A stretch of 64,000 bases of DNA, taken from contig CM035305.1 of the NCBI GenBank assembly GCA_002900995.3, forward strand, positions 3,890,467-3,954,466, given 5' to 3'. Every line of letters starts with the position of its first letter. The first letter of the stretch is position 1. The translations under genes were made by a program, and so were the position numbers. The DNA is from Ganoderma boninense. Lineage: Eukaryota; Basidiomycota; Agaricomycetes; Polyporales; Polyporaceae. Below are positions 1-11,541 of the stretch, in pieces. The notes beneath the pieces were generated by a model. It ran no database searches, was not told the origin of the DNA, and worked only from the letters and a program-made list of their open reading frames with translations.

Positions 1-642
1 GAGATTCCTACGGCATATTGTGTGCAGTGTCCGTCCTTCCATCATGCCCCCTTGCGCTGACGTGCAGGGTAATGCTGACGTGGGTACTGTATTGCAGACT
101 GCGCTCGATTACGCTGAGTCCGGGGCAGCGTGCCCTCCTCGTTGAGGGCATCCGACTCCGCCCATGTTCTCAAAGCGTTATCCGCACCGCACACGCTCGT
201 ACGGTAAGCGGATCCGCAGAACAACTGCAGCGCGAGCAACACGATGTGTACGGCGGCGGCGGCGGAGGCTACCATCACAAACCCGCAAGCGCTTGCGAAC
301 ATGGCTCTCGGCAACCAAGGGATGGGAATGGCCCCGGCCACAAACGCGGGCCGTCATATGTCCCACCTCCAGGCCGGTGCCTTGGCGGACGCGTACGCTG
401 CGCAGAACAGTCTTTACGCGCTGCAGGGTGGTCCAGCCCTCCACGCAGCGCCGCTGCACGCTGGCCTCCAGACACACTCGATCGACAGCTACGTGATGCA
501 GGGCTCGAACAACCACAGCCCTGGCCTTACCCCTCCCCAGTCGCACGCTGGAGCGTTCTCTGGAATGTCTTCCTACGGCAATGCGTTCCCGGTGGCCGTC
601 GCGGATCCTTACCAACGCCAGTCGTTCCCGTATGGCATGTGA
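1..642 (+). CDS. 3' end of an unidentified gene (5' end outside the window)
   Basis: The clear coding part runs from about 217 (after an AG acceptor) to the TGA at 640-642, in the frame containing the ATG at 244. The C-terminal ~140 residues are rich in Ala, Gly, Gln, His and Met and end in QSFPYGM. This is the kind of disordered tail common on fungal transcription regulators. No catalytic or DNA-binding motif is visible. The first ~215 bases contain stops in this frame, so at least one intron lies there; I could not fix its boundaries. I do not recognise the family. The tail composition resembles that of other fungal regulators, but that is inference only. Confidence 0.5.
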
Positions 643-1432
643 GGCCGCCGTCCTGGATCCTAGGTCCTGGTCGGCCTCGAGAGTGCCGCAAGCGGTCGTC
701 TCGCTGGTTCATCGAAAACAAGACCATATGCATATCTCGTCATTCGTTTGGCCTCGTACTGCTCTCCTAATCGCTCCCGCATGCCCTCCCGACGCATGCG
801 GGATTATACCTATGCCAGCTCGTTATGGACCCTGTTTAGTATCCCCCCGGGCTCAGCGGCCCGCGTCCGCGGACCCTCATGCATCCGGGCTGCTCGCTCT
901 CCTCGAATATATTACCAGCATTGCGCAATTGTATTTTGCCACATCCGCATCCAACAGGTGTTTCGTCACATACAACTCTCTCGCTCTTCTCGCTTTCCGC
1001 TCCTTGCACTATACAACCCCAACAAGAAGAAACCCGCCATTAAACATCTACTCGTCCTTTTATATCGCTTGCTGCTTGCCTTGCACTCTCTGCTGCTCCG
1101 CGTCCCCGCACCTACGTGACACTTGTACTGCGTACTCCTTCACACTTGTACAGCGTACCAGCCCTTGTTCGCTCCCTCATCCCCCCGCCCATTCCTAGGC
1201 CCCGTAATTTGTTTTTATAGTATATCGAGAGCATTAGTTGTTTGTCATCCTGTACTTATTCTGCAATCTACAAGTCGTTTGATTAGGTCCAGGAACTGGT
1301 TCTTCGGTGAGCTTGTTCGACCTTTAAACCGTCTGACACAGCCACGTGATCTGGCAAGAACGACCGCAGCACAGGAATTGCACTCGTTTCCGATCATTCA
1401 TCGGACGTCGACGCTGGGCTCTGCTACTCGAG
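643..1432. other. intergenic region upstream of the SUV39-like gene
   Basis: Nothing here looks coding: the open frames are short and have no recognisable composition. Pyrimidine-rich stretches around 960-1200 are typical of fungal promoters and 5' leaders. The region should hold the 3' UTR of the first gene and the promoter of the methyltransferase gene. Confidence 0.5.
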
Positions 1433-3688
1433 ATGTCTGACCGTGAATACTCTCCGTCTCCTTCGCCGGAAGAAGACTGGGGCGAGAGCGACAAAGAATG
1501 GATCGTTGACGGAATCGTCGGAGAGAGCGTCGATGCTTTCGGTCAGAAGAGGTAGAGGTCCTTGTTTCAACTTGACTGAAGGAGGACATGGTCGCTCACA
1601 CTCCTATTCAGATATGAGGTTCCGGTGTCTTCTCTACTCCGCCTCCCATGGAACGCTCATCCTCCGACAGGTGAAATGGGGGGAAGGATGGAAGCGCAAG
1701 GACGGCACGAATACGACCTGGGAGCACCCTCGCGAAGACCTCGAAGAGCTCATCAAAGAGTGGGACGAGAAACAGACTGCAAAGCGGATGGCCAAGGCCA
1801 AGGCGAGCCCTGCCATCGAGATAGGTGTCGAGGATTGGCACATGCTCCACGAAGACCGGACAATCGAGCTCGCCCGGGGCTACGAGGAGCTCAAGCAGTT
1901 GTACCTAGACGACGGCCCCAACTCGGACGATCCGCGGCGACCAATCGACTTTGATGGGCAGCTCAAACGGTTGAAGCCTCTCTCGACCGCCGCAAATGCC
2001 ACAATGCGCCACGCTTCGGCCTCATCCAAGACGCTGTCGTCCAGGAACACTTCTGCGGCGCGAGCATCAACGTCGACGCTGACGTCCAGGGAGGTGTCCA
2101 GGGAAAAGTCGGGGTCGAACACCCCGGGCTCGTCGAGCCCTGCTCCGGGGCCGTCGCACAGGCCGGTGAAGCCACTTCCCAAGCGCGCCAGCCGCAGGTT
2201 TATCTCCTCTCCGGCGCCGGACTCGGAGGAGGAGAAGGAGCGTTCGGCAGGTTCGCGAACGTCACCGCTGCCAGCGGCCTCAGGCGTTCGTAAACGCAAG
2301 GAACTGCAGAGGAAATGGGCGGAGAGCATGGACGGCGCTGCACCTGTCACCATTGTGAACGACGTCACTAGCCAGCCGACCCCGAACCTTGTTCCAGATT
2401 TTCAGTACCTCGAGCGACACTACGTATAGTGAGTGCGATGTCTGATACCAAAGACTTCAGGTGAGCAAGAATCAGCTGACCAGACGTCTCTCCTAGCGCC
2501 GATGGCACGCAAATGTCAGAGGACCACAAGGCGTTTCTGGTGGGCTGCGAATGCGAAGAACTCTGCCTGGAGGCCGGCGAGTGCGACTGCCAGACGGAAT
2601 CGGGGCTGCGAAATGGCAGCGGTCATCACATGTTTGCGTATACGAGGAAGGTTCGCGTCTACGAGTCCCTTTCCAGCTAGATAACGGTGCTCACATCCGA
2701 TTGTAGCAAAAGTTGTTCGGCTTCAAATTACCTCCCGGGATGGAGGTAATCGAGTGCAACGAGGTACGAGCATGAATCTCAACGTTAAACGGCCCCAACC
2801 TGTTGATATCTGTAGAATTGCACATGTGAAGCTGCGTGCCCCAACCGGGTCGCGCAGCTTCCTCGAGACGTTCCTATCGAAACCTTCCTCACGCGAACGC
2901 ATGGTTGGGGGGCAAGAGCGACTATTCCTCTCAGAAAGGGCAAAGTTCTTGGAATCTACACTGGGTAGGGCTTCGAATTTCTAGTTTGAGGAGCACAACT
3001 AATGGTCTTGAAGGGAGTTGATGTTAGTTCATTCAACCCTATGTCATTGAAAGAGAATATCCAGGCTAAGCAAAGACATAGACCGCGTGCAGTCGCAGAG
3101 GAGCGTCAAGAGTCAGGCCACGAACGCAAGTCTTACATCTTCGATCTGGACGTGCGAGAAGGCGGAGACGATGCAAACGACGACGACCCGACCGGGAAAT
3201 ACTCTGTGGACGGGTATGCACACGGTGTGTCGTCCACCTATTATGTGTCCGCCATCCCATGAGCTGACAATTGAATGATCCATCATGCAGGAAACTGGAC
3301 GAGATTCGTCAAGTAATTTGATCGGCTTACCGTCTCGGGATCCCTTGTTGACCAGTTTCTCTGCAGCCACTCCTGCGAGCCCAACATGCAAGTCATCCCT
3401 GTAGTCTGGGACACCATCCCAGAAGTGAGTCTCGTTCTTGCATCCCCCGCCCTCCCTCTTGCATCCTGACACCTTTGCTGTCATCGGACTCTCTAGCTCA
3501 AGCAGCCCTACTTGGCATTCGTCGCGGTCCAAGACATCCCTGCACGTACAGAATTGACCATTGACTACGACCCGCTGGGCGCGCTGGAAAATCCAGAAGA
3601 GAAGGGTAAACATCTCCAGACGAGGCCTGAGGGCGCCAGGAGATGTATGTGCGGGACTAGGAGTTGTCGGGGATGGGTCAAGGTATAA
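1433..3688 (+). CDS. Chromodomain + SET histone H3-lysine-9 methyltransferase (Clr4/SUV39H family)
   Basis: Predicted to methylate H3K9 and so establish heterochromatin. Exon 1 (1433-1551) begins [15 protein letters not shown] and enters a chromodomain ([10 protein letters not shown]). The chromodomain continues through a tiny exon at 1612 and exon 1671-2428 ([19 protein letters not shown]). A disordered Ser-rich linker follows. The pre-SET zinc-binding part ([15 protein letters not shown], then [11 protein letters not shown]) lies at 2497-2650, 2707-2763 and 2816-2964. SET motifs are [26 protein letters not shown] and ELTIDYDP. The post-SET cysteines are [11 protein letters not shown], just before TAA at 3686. 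Exons 3291-3312, 3367-3424 and 3497-3688 complete the SET domain. The ELIT-like segment after YTG is poorly matched around 3028. The junction at 3213/3291 is one base out of frame with canonical splicing, perhaps because of an extra G in the GGG at 3212-3214. Confidence 0.93.
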
Positions 3689-4184
3689 TCATGGCCTGCA
3701 ACATGTTGAGGCAGGACTCTCCACCCCGTGAAGACAAATTCAAACCATATTGGACTAAGTGAATAAATCTGCCCCAGTGAGGTCTAAACCACCAGGCTCT
3801 GAGTCGAGCTTCGTACATCTTTATTGGCGTTTCACAACGGATCGCCTGGCATTCAATATCTATGGCGGCCGATTGTGCAGAAACAAAGGGGTATCGATAT
3901 ATGATACAAGTTGTACTAGGACGGCGGTCATACACGAAAGCACAGCTCTACGCATTAAAAACGACGACAGTCCGAGACGAGACAACCATCCAAACAAACC
4001 CTCCTCTATCTGTCCGGCCCACCCGCTAGTATCACTGCACCAACCACAGCACCGGCGGGTACATAGAACTTCAGAGCACGATCGTAGAGCCGGCAACCCC
4101 GCAGATCACAGACCGTAGACAATAAGTTGCGTGGCCCGGAGGTGCCACGACGGTCTATAGCAGACAACACACACAACACGCGTG
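3689..4184. other. convergent 3' intergenic region
   Basis: This lies between the tail-to-tail methyltransferase and kinase genes. I see no coding frame with convincing composition. It presumably holds both 3' UTRs. Confidence 0.5.
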
Positions 4185-6470
4185 TCAAAACAGATAGGCA
4201 GATAGGACCATCATGGCCGGATGTGCATCTTTTTGAATAGCCCCATGAACCCGCCCTCCCAGGGGTGGTTGTGAAATTGGTTTGTACAGCTCCTCGGGAG
4301 CCTCGAACGACCCCGGCATCTTCAGCTCAGGCGTCGCCCGCCCGCTCGCGGGGTGGGACTCTGCCGAATGCGCTGGGTGCTCCGCGGCTGGGGCTGGAGC
4401 CGGGGCCTCCTGTGTCTGAGGCTGCGCCTGCGCGGGGGCAGGGCTCGGTTGCGGTGGCGTCGATACGGGCTCCTGTGGAGGCTCGGGTGCGCTGGGCTCG
4501 GGTGCGTGCTTAGGTTCCCCGTGCTCGTGCTCGTCCTCCTCGGGCGCGGTGACCTTGACGTACTCGCTCTCGCTGTGGGTCTCCTCGTGGGCGGAGCCCG
4601 CCGCGTCATGGGCTCGCCCCTGTGCTGAGAGTACAGCGCGCATCGGGTGCGGGTGGTCGTCGTCGTCGTCGTCGCTGTCGACGAAGGACCCGGTGCGCCA
4701 GCCTCCGCTGCTCACGCTCCCGGTTGAGGTGCGCGAGGACACGCCGAAACGGTGGAGGGCACGCGCGCCGGCGATGGCCGCGCGCCATCGTGCGCGTGGG
4801 TCGAAGTGCTCGCGCAGCCCGGCAAGGTCGTGCTCAGTGGACGGCTTGTGGGACGTCAGCCACTGCGGTGCAGAATTGGGATGAGCGGGGACAACAGGAG
4901 ACGATGGAAGAGGGGGCGCACGTGGTGGTTCAAGGCTTCCTCCGCCGTGAGACGCTTGCTCGGGTCGGGGTTGAGCAGCGCTTTGACAAAGTCCTTGGCA
5001 GCATCGGAGACGTTGCTCCAATACCGCTCGTGGAACTCAATCTTGGCTTCTGTTGTCTCCCGGATGAGTTCTTTCACGTCGTCGGACCGGAATGGCGAAT
5101 AGCCGCAGAGCATGACGTATGTGATAATTCTTCGGGGCCGAAGCCATTCAGCATTCCAGTGTCCTTGGCAGCTGCGAAGCACGATGCCGTCACTCACCCT
5201 GTTGACCACATATCGACCGCCTTGCCATGACCCTTTTTGTTGAGCACTTCAGGAGCGACGTAACCGAAGCTGCCGGCAAGCGAATGAAGTTGCTCCTCGG
5301 GTGTATGCAGATGTTTTGCACTAGAGCACGTATGTTGAGGACCTACAGACGGACGATATAGTGCAAGACTCACATGCCGAAATCTGCAATGACAATATCG
5401 GAATGCTCCTCCTGTGTTCTATACAAAATGTTCTCTGGCCTAGTACGAACGTAGTGAGTAAAGTATCTAACTGCATTACAGACAAATATATGCTTACTTG
5501 AGGTCTCGGTGCACGATATCGTGGTCATGAAGATACTTGACACCGGAAAGGATTGAGCTGCACAACCGTCCTTGTGGTCAGCATTCAAGGATCTGCACTC
5601 CAGGGTCCACAGCACCATGACATCTGCACAGCCGACAGCCCACGACAGATGCAACAGGAAAAGAAGACGCACTGAAGGACCTCGACTGCATCCGACTCCG
5701 TAAACTTCCCCTTCTTGGTGATTCGTTCGAAAAGCTCCCCGCCCTGCGCGAGCTCGAACGAGAGGTAGTACTTGGTGCGCGACTCGAACCACTCGTAGAA
5801 CTTGACCTGTACAGAGAGCCGACGTTCAGTACAAGGACAACAGCCACTGGAATGACCATGACGCATGACGTATTTGATTGTGGAGATCACGCCCAAAAAT
5901 AACGACACTGACAATGTTCGGGTGATCGAGCCCGCGAAGGACCTCCATCTCCCCCCAGACGCTGCTCTCGTTGCCCTTGACCTTCTTCTTCGGGATGACC
6001 TTGAGCGCGACCTCGATGCTGAGGCCCTCATCGTTACCGCCATGGGAGCTCTTAGCTGCCTTCGTGAAGGATGGGAGGTGCAATGAAGGACTGAGGGAGC
6101 CTCCGCTCGAATTAGTACGAGAAGGGACAGGCTTGGTCGGCGGGGGCGCGCTCGTCTCGCCGGACGCAAAAGCCCCGCGGAGGGCGACGTTCGTTAGGCC
6201 AGAGGGGACGTGCCATGTTGCACGCTATCAGGCATATGAGAAGCACCAGGTGTGATCACGATGTCAGGCCGTGCGAGCGAAAGCAGCAGGGAAGACAGTG
6301 TTTGAACGCAGGACGAGCGGTCAGCTCGCTGGTCTCGATGCAACAAGTCAGCTGCGTACCATGACCTTGCCAAAGCTTCCAGCACCGAGCACCTGATGGA
6401 TCTCATAGGTCTTCTTCTTCTGGAATGAGGGCGGCTGGGGAAGCAGCGATTCTGCGAGCGAAATAGGCAT
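4185..6470 (-). CDS. Calcium/calmodulin-dependent protein kinase-like Ser/Thr kinase
   Basis: Starts at the ATG at 6470 ([20 protein letters not shown]). The glycine loop LGAGSFGKV is in exon 1. Exon 2 adds about 70 Ser/Pro-rich residues before the ATP-binding lysine ([13 protein letters not shown]). Then come LDHPNI, the [12 protein letters not shown] hinge, HDIVHRDLK with [32 protein letters not shown] and [12 protein letters not shown], so all catalytic elements are present. After the kinase domain, a basic amphipathic stretch ([21 protein letters not shown]) resembles the autoinhibitory/calmodulin-binding region of CaMKI. A Pro/Glu/Ala-rich tail of roughly 200 residues ends at the stop at 4185. 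There are about seven introns and I found no frameshift. CaMK-group assignment is firm from the motifs; calmodulin binding is inferred. Confidence 0.9.
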
Positions 6471-9081
6471 AGCGACTGGTAGATTCGTTCCGCAAGCTTT
6501 GGACGAGAGGGTGGCAGATAACTTATAAGTAGTGCGTCGGGCGGAGTTCTGTGAGCCTAAAGGACTAGGGCTGTACTGTGTTCCGGGACGGGCTGGAATA
6601 GCCCTATTAAGCGGCTTGGAAGTAGCACGAGGAGCTTTGAGGGATTCCGGAGGAAGGTGTCGCCGGTGTGTGAGAAGACTACTTGAGAACGGTTTGCAGA
6701 GAGGAAGAGAGCGACGGGGGCGGCGTTGAGGACGAAAGGGTGAGCAGAGACGATGGGGGTCGAAGATAGGGACCGCCTGTAGCCATTCTCAAGGAATGAT
6801 GTCTTCCGTTGGAGTGCACGAGTCCTCTGGGTCCCTCTCATCTCTCCACGCACCGCGCTTTCAGGACTCCGGACACTCCCAATCTGCCACCGTCCGCAAC
6901 CCCGCAATGCCGAAGAGAGCCTCGCAACCGCACCGTTGGCAAAACGAAAAAGTCAGCCAGCTCAAAGTCCTGCAGGCCTGCAGGCTGGGCGCCGTACGTC
7001 GGACATCGGTATCCAAGGCGCAATCAATCCTCGCGTAGGGTCACGACGGCGTTGAGGCTCATAACCGGCATAACCCCTCGCGTACAGGCGCCGCCGAGTG
7101 GCACAAGGGCTACACCTGGCCTGACGTTCAAATATCCCCTGGCGCAATAAGGCCAACCTGTGGGACCCTGGATCGAATGAAGAGGAGGTACAGAAGTAAT
7201 TTCATCGTGCATTCGTTTGCTACAAGGTCACTTAAAGTTTACAGTTCCCTCTGTACGCATATGGTATGCTAGAACCCGGGCACCTGGAGGATAAGAGAAC
7301 CCACTTGACCTGGTGCGCCCTCCGAGTGCTTGTAGGATAGATCTTGGGACGGCGCATGTCAGGCCTGGAACGGGGCGATGGTCATACAACTTTACAGGCT
7401 TGAGATGGGCTCTGTTACATGTCGACACTGGGGTTCTGGGCCGGGGCAGGAGCGCCGGCGTTGCCATTGTGATGGTGATTTCCAGGATAGGCACCGAAAA
7501 TGTTATTGCCTGTCAGAGGTCGTTGACGTCAGCGTACCAGGCAATGTGCCTCACTGGCAACTGCCCAACTGCTTGCCCATCGGCGCGTAAGCAGGTAAGT
7601 AACGTTGTGATCTATGTTCGCGAATCTTGTTCAGGATGACCTTTTTGAAGCTGCGCGTCTTGGTCGTGGCCATTGACCGCGATGCATCACATTTACCTGC
7701 AAAGGGCAGAGTCGCTGTACTCACAGGCCACGGTCACCACATGGAAGCGGCGAAAGCCTCCAACGTCCGCTGATTCCAATTGCTGCAGTGAACTTGATTA
7801 CAGCAGCTACCGCATGATCCAATGCATATCGTCGTGAGTCATTCGTCGTATCTGGGCCCGCTGACGAACGAGACTCAACAAGTGGTCGATGGGCGAGTTG
7901 TTCCGCCCGCCCGGCGCGTGAAGGGGTCAGATTTAAAGTTTGGCATCGGCAGGACCGTCGGGTACCGTTTTGGTAACACTTGGTAAGATCAAGTCGTGGC
8001 AGCCCAGGTCCGCGGCGCATCCGATGCATGCGGAGGAACCGGCTCTAGTCCCGCAAGCCTCCAAGTCTCGGGCAGCGCTAGACTCTTCCACCTTTACCAG
8101 GGACCTCGAAGCAAGAGTAAGTAGACCTGCGCTTTGAACTTGAAAAGATGCTCAGGCTGGTAGTTGTGGGGCTCACCACCTTACTTGATCTTCAAAACGG
8201 GGCTAGGCCGACATGAGCTGATGGGGAAGCGGGAGGACGCCACTCGACCTGACTTGAGTGTAGGGAATGCTGAGCTGCATGTTGATTATACGGAGGGGTG
8301 TCTACCATGCACGTGTCCTCGCCTGTCCAGGCCTGTCCTCGCATCCGGTCCGCGCTGAGTCGCTCGCACGCTGTTGATGGGTCGATAAGATCATATGCTC
8401 GATTCGGTGTCCCAACAGAAGAGCGGGACCTGCAAATTGCCTTATCTGGAACTGCACTCTGCCCTCCGCAACCTTGTCCGTGTGAGCCGATGTCGACGTC
8501 GCCCTGCAGTCTGCCTTTGTGTGCCACTCGAGAATCCTCGGCTGTTCTCTCATCATCCTCTATTCCATGGGTCCTCTCCACTCCGACGTACGCCCGTGCC
8601 GACCCCCGATCGTAAGCATCTCCTTGGGATACAGCCTTCATACATCGTTGACCTCATTCGTCCCAGCCCTTGGCCCGCTGCTTGCTATAGCGCTGTCTCG
8701 AACCACACACCTGCGACGGCCATCTAATAAGGTCGCACCTTCAGGCAGTCCGCTCGCTGCTGTGTGGCCTTGCAGAGCTTTCAAACAACTCAACCAACTG
8801 ATTCGTCGTGCAGGCTAGGGACCAGCGTCCATGCGTCGCAAGTCCGGAGCTCTGAGGGGGACAATGCCACAATAGCAGCGTCGGTCCTATTCATGGCCCA
8901 AACGGGAACGTAGGCCCTGGGATGCGTTGATGAAATGCCCCGATTAGTCTGCGATTGGCGGACACGACGCTGCCTCAACGTGATTATACGGGAGGGGTAC
9001 GCCTATTGCGCGTCTACCTCCAGGGGCGCTCATCTTACTTTGTCCGTCACACCAGCAGTTCCTCCTCGTCCCTCCTTGCCC
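6471..9081. other. long gene-poor region (2.6 kb)
   Basis: No open frame here has a recognisable domain or convincing fungal codon pattern on either strand. The part next to 6470 is presumably the kinase promoter and that before 9081 the HMG gene promoter. A near-identical short motif (TGATTATACGG followed by AGGGGT) occurs near 8283 and again near 8980. I saw no transposon ends and no tRNA. It could hold a non-coding transcript or a decayed gene, but nothing in the sequence shows it. Confidence 0.45.
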
Positions 9082-9088
9082 TATAAAA
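9082..9088 (+). promoter_or_regulatory. TATA box of the HMG-box gene
   Basis: TATAAAA follows CCC and lies about 100 bases before the ATG at 9183. An ATG at 9098 is only ~10 bases downstream of the box, which would put it upstream of a normal transcription start. This favours 9183 as the translation start. Confidence 0.45.
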
Positions 9089-9182
9089 CACCCAGCCATG
9101 GTCTCACTTTCTCCCCCAGACCCTCCTCACATATCCCCCGCCTCTCTTACCGCTCTCTCGTCTGCTTCTCCCTCCAATAGTC

Positions 9183-10866
9183 ATGGTCCGTTCCACCTCC
9201 CAAACTGCATCTGGTCGTGCTCGTGCCCGTCTGGGTATGCCTCTTTCTATCCTACATGTATGTCACTTCATACTGACCATACCCTCTACTTCACCGTAGC
9301 CCGCTCCCCTGGCTCTCCCTCAGCCCAGTTCAGCGTTATCGCCGATCGTCTGCCGGCAGGATCGGCTGTGCCACTCGGGTGGCACATCACTCCGTCCCCA
9401 TTTACATCCCCCTCCCCGTCTCCCTCGCCATGCCCTTCGTCCCCCGAGTCATCTGTCTCCTCCTCCTGCACCTCCGCCTCGTCCCGTGCATCCTCGCCCG
9501 CCAGCTCTCGCTCCTCCTCCCCCTTGTCCCATAAGTCCCGCTCTTCATGCTCGCGTCGGTCGCAGAAGGACCCCAGCCATGTCTCTCGACCTCTCAACGC
9601 GTTCATCATTTTCCGCAAGAAAAAGTGCCCCGAAATCCGTGCCGAGGGCGTCGAGCGCGACAACCGCATCATCTCTCGCATCGTCGGTGATATCTGGAAG
9701 AAGATGTCCGACGTCGAGAAGGCCCGTTCCGCGCGGAGGCGCGCCGCCTCGCCGACGCGCACAAGGCTGCACACCCCAACTATCGCTTCTCTCCCCAGGC
9801 GCGCGCCGAGCCCAAGAAGAGGCGCAACGTCAAGCGCAGGGACGAGGTCACGCGCCAGCGCGTCGCCGCAATCGCGCAGGCCGCCCTCGAGGGCGTGTCT
9901 ATGAAGGATGCCGCTGCCGATTTTGACGCTCTGAACATCCAGGAGCCCGTCCTCGTCGGCCTGGAGAAGGACCCCTCCGACCAGTACACCACCGGGGTCT
10001 TCGACATCAAGGCGTGGGTCCCGCCCCGCCCCGCTCGCGAGGTCGAGGAGAAGCCGTTCCGCAGCCCCCTCCTCCCTCCTTCTTCGCTGGACGACCTCTC
10101 TGGTCTGGCAAACCTCACTATCTCTGGCGGCGACGCGTCCAGCCCTCTCAGCCCGCTAGACCTCTCGGTCAAACAGATCCAGGTACGCCCGACGTCGTCC
10201 CACACCGCTGTCCCAACGGTGCACCACCACGCGCCTACCCTGCACGTCGTCCCCCTTCCCGACGTCCCCGAGGCTGAGGGCGTCGAGCTCGCCTATCCAC
10301 AGACCCCCGCATACGACTACCTCCCCCAGCCGCAGGTGCCCGCGTACGCCGTTCACCCATCGACAGCCCCAGGGCGCGCTCGCCCTCGGGGACACGTACG
10401 AGGCTGACATGGCCCCCTCCACCGCGTTCTACGCACAGGACGCCTACTCCTCCCAGATGGCCTACGGCCAGGTCTTCAGCCACGACTCCCATGGGTGCGT
10501 CGCGCCCGCGCACCAGCCCCAGTTCGTCTTTGCCCAGCACGTCCCCAGCCCGGATGTGGCTGTGTTCGGCCAGGCGCCGCTGACGCTGCCGTTCGACAGC
10601 CACTACGACGTCAACGCCCACGCCATCTCCAGCTCCTCTGTCCAACACGTCCAGCCCGGCGCTGAGCTGGGCACACATGGCCTTACGTACCCGTGCCCTC
10701 GAACGACTTCCAGGGCTTCCAGCCCCAGGAGATGACGGCGTTCGCGTCGCATATGCAGATGCAGGCATTCGTCGCGCCCATGGATGGCTTGAGCTTGAAT
10801 AGCTCGAATGCTTGGCCGGGCGCGCCGTACGCGCACAACGGCCAAATGGCCATGCAGAACTGGTAA
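9183..10866 (+). CDS. HMG-box transcription factor (MATA-HMG type), frame broken by apparent indels
   Basis: A sequence-specific DNA-binding regulator of the fungal HMG-box class. Start 9183 gives MVRSTSQTASGRARARL, one intron (about 9235-9299), a Ser/Pro-rich segment, and then the HMG box: SHVSRPLNAFIIFRKKKCPE, RDNRIISRIVGDIWKKM, DVEKAR, followed in another frame by RAEARRLADAHKAAHPNY. The conserved PNAF-like and IVGDIWKKM helices are clear. Coding sense continues to ...PYAHNGQMAMQNW and the stop at 10864-10866. It changes frame near 9730 (inside the HMG box), 10380 and 10685 with no intron signals at those points. Either the copy is a recent pseudogene or the sequence has three one-base errors; similar breaks in other core genes favour error. 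The tail is Pro/Tyr/His-rich. An alternative ATG at 9098 would read through without the intron. Confidence 0.85.
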
Positions 10867-11541
10867 TAGTAGAGACGCTCTCTGTCGTCCTGGGACTCTT
10901 GGTGATTATCGTGGACTTGAACTCCTTCTCATCTACGCATTTTTTTCTCGGATATAATATCTTCTCTTCTCTCTCAGGCCTTCTTCTCATCATTGTGGCT
11001 TCTCACATTCTTCGCCGCATCACATCTCCGTTTCTCCGTTCTCCCCCCTGGCTCGTGCTCTTGTGCGAGGCTCGCTTCAAACTCAGATACTCTCCCCTGC
11101 TTCTCTCTCTCACCCCTCTCGTCTCGTCGAACATGCCTCCTCCTCGTTGTAGCTATAGCAATTCCTCTCTTCTACGTAAGTTTTCATCTCGCATTAGTGT
11201 ATATTCTATATATCCTAGGACGAGACCTGCCTCTCGTGTCTCGTGGTCTGGCGTACATACTGCGCATATACATCAGCCTACACATTCCAACCGCGTGCGT
11301 GTGTTGTTGGACCACTCCCGCGATCCCGACGGCCCGAATCCCATGGATCAGAAAAAATCAACGTAAAGAACATCTCGATAAGGCAGCGTGATCGAAGCTC
11401 CCCTCCCCCCTTGCCCCCACTCAAACGTAATCTCGCCACACCCACACACCCACACCACACCGGCCTCAGCGAAAGCTTTTCGCAGCGACATGGACGCGCC
11501 GGACCACGCAGCCCCTGCTACCCGACCGCCCGTGGCCGCGG
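10867..11541. other. convergent 3' intergenic region with a CA-rich tract
   Basis: This lies between the HMG gene and the DHODH gene, which converge. T-rich stretches at 10920-11230 suit 3' UTR sequence. A simple CA-rich tract (CACACCCACACACCC type) lies at about 11435-11463. Long frames that cross the region are shadows of the DHODH gene. Confidence 0.45.
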
